DNA from: Hortaea werneckii
Taxonomy: Eukaryota; Ascomycota; Dothideomycetes; Mycosphaerellales; Teratosphaeriaceae
Direction: 5' to 3'
DNA: 64,000 nucleotides
Assembly: GCA_037044905.1 (NCBI GenBank)
Contig: JBAOKB010000093.1
Coordinates: 682,001-746,000 of the forward strand
Below the pieces are notes generated by a model. The model did not search any database and had not been told where the DNA came from. It saw only the letters and a list, made by a program, of their open reading frames with translations. Positions 63,666 to 64,000 of the stretch are shown here, piece by piece; the first letter of the stretch is position 1; each line of letters opens with the position of its first letter. The position numbers and the translations under genes are program-made.

Positions 63666-64000
63666 ATGTTCGCCACTTCTTGGGTATGGTGTGTTCTGCT
63701 GCATCTATGGCAAGCAAATGCACAGCCGTCATCATCGACCTCTCCGATCGACGCAGTCATATACACAACTACATCCACCAAGTCATGCAGCACGTTACCC
63801 CGGACGCTGTACGTCTACACATCAGACGACTCCACCTTTGTTGTTTCCAATCTTGGAAGTTCAACGGGACAGAGTTGGGATCAAGCGGTGCAGACTCCGG
63901 CATCTAAAAGTTGGGGAGGATCTTCAACCACGGTCCAGGGGAATTCGGGTTCTACAAGATTCGACACGGACAGTGACTCAGCCAAAGCGACCTCATCCGG
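63666..64000 (+). CDS. 5' part of a secreted Ser/Thr-rich protein, cut by the window edge
   Basis: From ATG 63666 the frame is open for 111 codons to the last base, with no stop. The first 20 residues are a convincing signal peptide: a Trp/Val/Leu-rich core (WVWCVLLHLW) ending in an ANA-Q cleavage site. The following 90 residues are rich in Ser and Thr with scattered Asp, Gly and Tyr, and one short strand-like segment (YVYTSDDSTFVV). This looks like an O-glycosylated wall or surface protein. Because the 3' part is missing, no family can be named and an intron beyond the edge is possible. It is divergent from the Rgt1-like gene. Confidence 0.7.
   Translation, partial: MFATSWVWCVLLHLWQANAQPSSSTSPIDAVIYTTTSTKSCSTLPRTLYVYTSDDSTFVVSNLGSSTGQSWDQAVQTPASKSWGGSSTTVQGNSGSTRFDTDSDSAKATSS

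Overview
This 64 kb window comes from the nuclear genome of a filamentous ascomycete (Pezizomycotina). Introns are short (about 50-150 nt), most with GTRNGT-type donors and YAG-type acceptors, and often a CTGAC/CTAAC-like branch site. Genes lie on both strands with no operons. The gene set is typical of moulds: an NmrA-like protein, a Zn2Cys6 regulator, a P450, secreted plant- and microbe-wall hydrolases and a PSTAIRE CDK with the mould-type insert. I lean towards Dothideomycetes or a relative, but nothing seen here proves the class. I recognise no transposon, CRISPR array or virus.

Layout. 1-3.2 kb: a possible 3' gene end at the left edge, an intron-containing tRNA-Ile(AAT) and otherwise no recognisable gene. 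3.2-11.4 kb: AmdS/FAAH-type amidase, secreted GH25 muramidase, methionine-R-sulfoxide reductase, a disordered Arg/Asp/Pro-rich protein and a small secreted protein. 13.3-23.8 kb: the ribosome-biogenesis factor BFR2/AATF diverging from a secreted GH95 fucosidase, then a DUF1295 membrane reductase tail-to-tail with a ChrA transporter, then an unusual fusion of a Cys-rich module to a DAO-type FAD oxidoreductase. 25.3-30.3 kb: a P450, then a divergent mitochondrial pair, COQ5 and the E1-alpha subunit of branched-chain 2-oxoacid dehydrogenase.

31.4-39.6 kb: RAD4/XPC diverging from CDK1 (cdc2/nimX), then an SLM1-like F-BAR/PH protein. 40.7-47.6 kb: an NmrA-like protein, then two secreted pectin-type hydrolases facing each other, a four-exon GH28 protein and a GH106-like rhamnosidase with a one-base frameshift. 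A run of 50 cytosines separates them. 48.7-57.3 kb: COX15, a 1,440-residue BTB protein and a threonine-type asparaginase. 58.0-64 kb: an ML-domain (NPC2-like) secreted protein, an Rgt1-like Zn2Cys6 regulator, and the 5' end of a Ser/Thr-rich secreted protein cut by the right edge.

Two functional themes recur. One is mitochondrial metabolism: COQ5, BCKDH E1-alpha, COX15 and probably MsrB. The other is secreted carbohydrate attack: GH25, GH95, GH28, GH106-like. There is no clear biosynthetic cluster, because the P450 and the ChrA transporter have no backbone synthase beside them. Start codons were set at the first in-frame ATG that gives a sensible N-terminus. Exon joins were worked out by hand from splice sites and reading frame.
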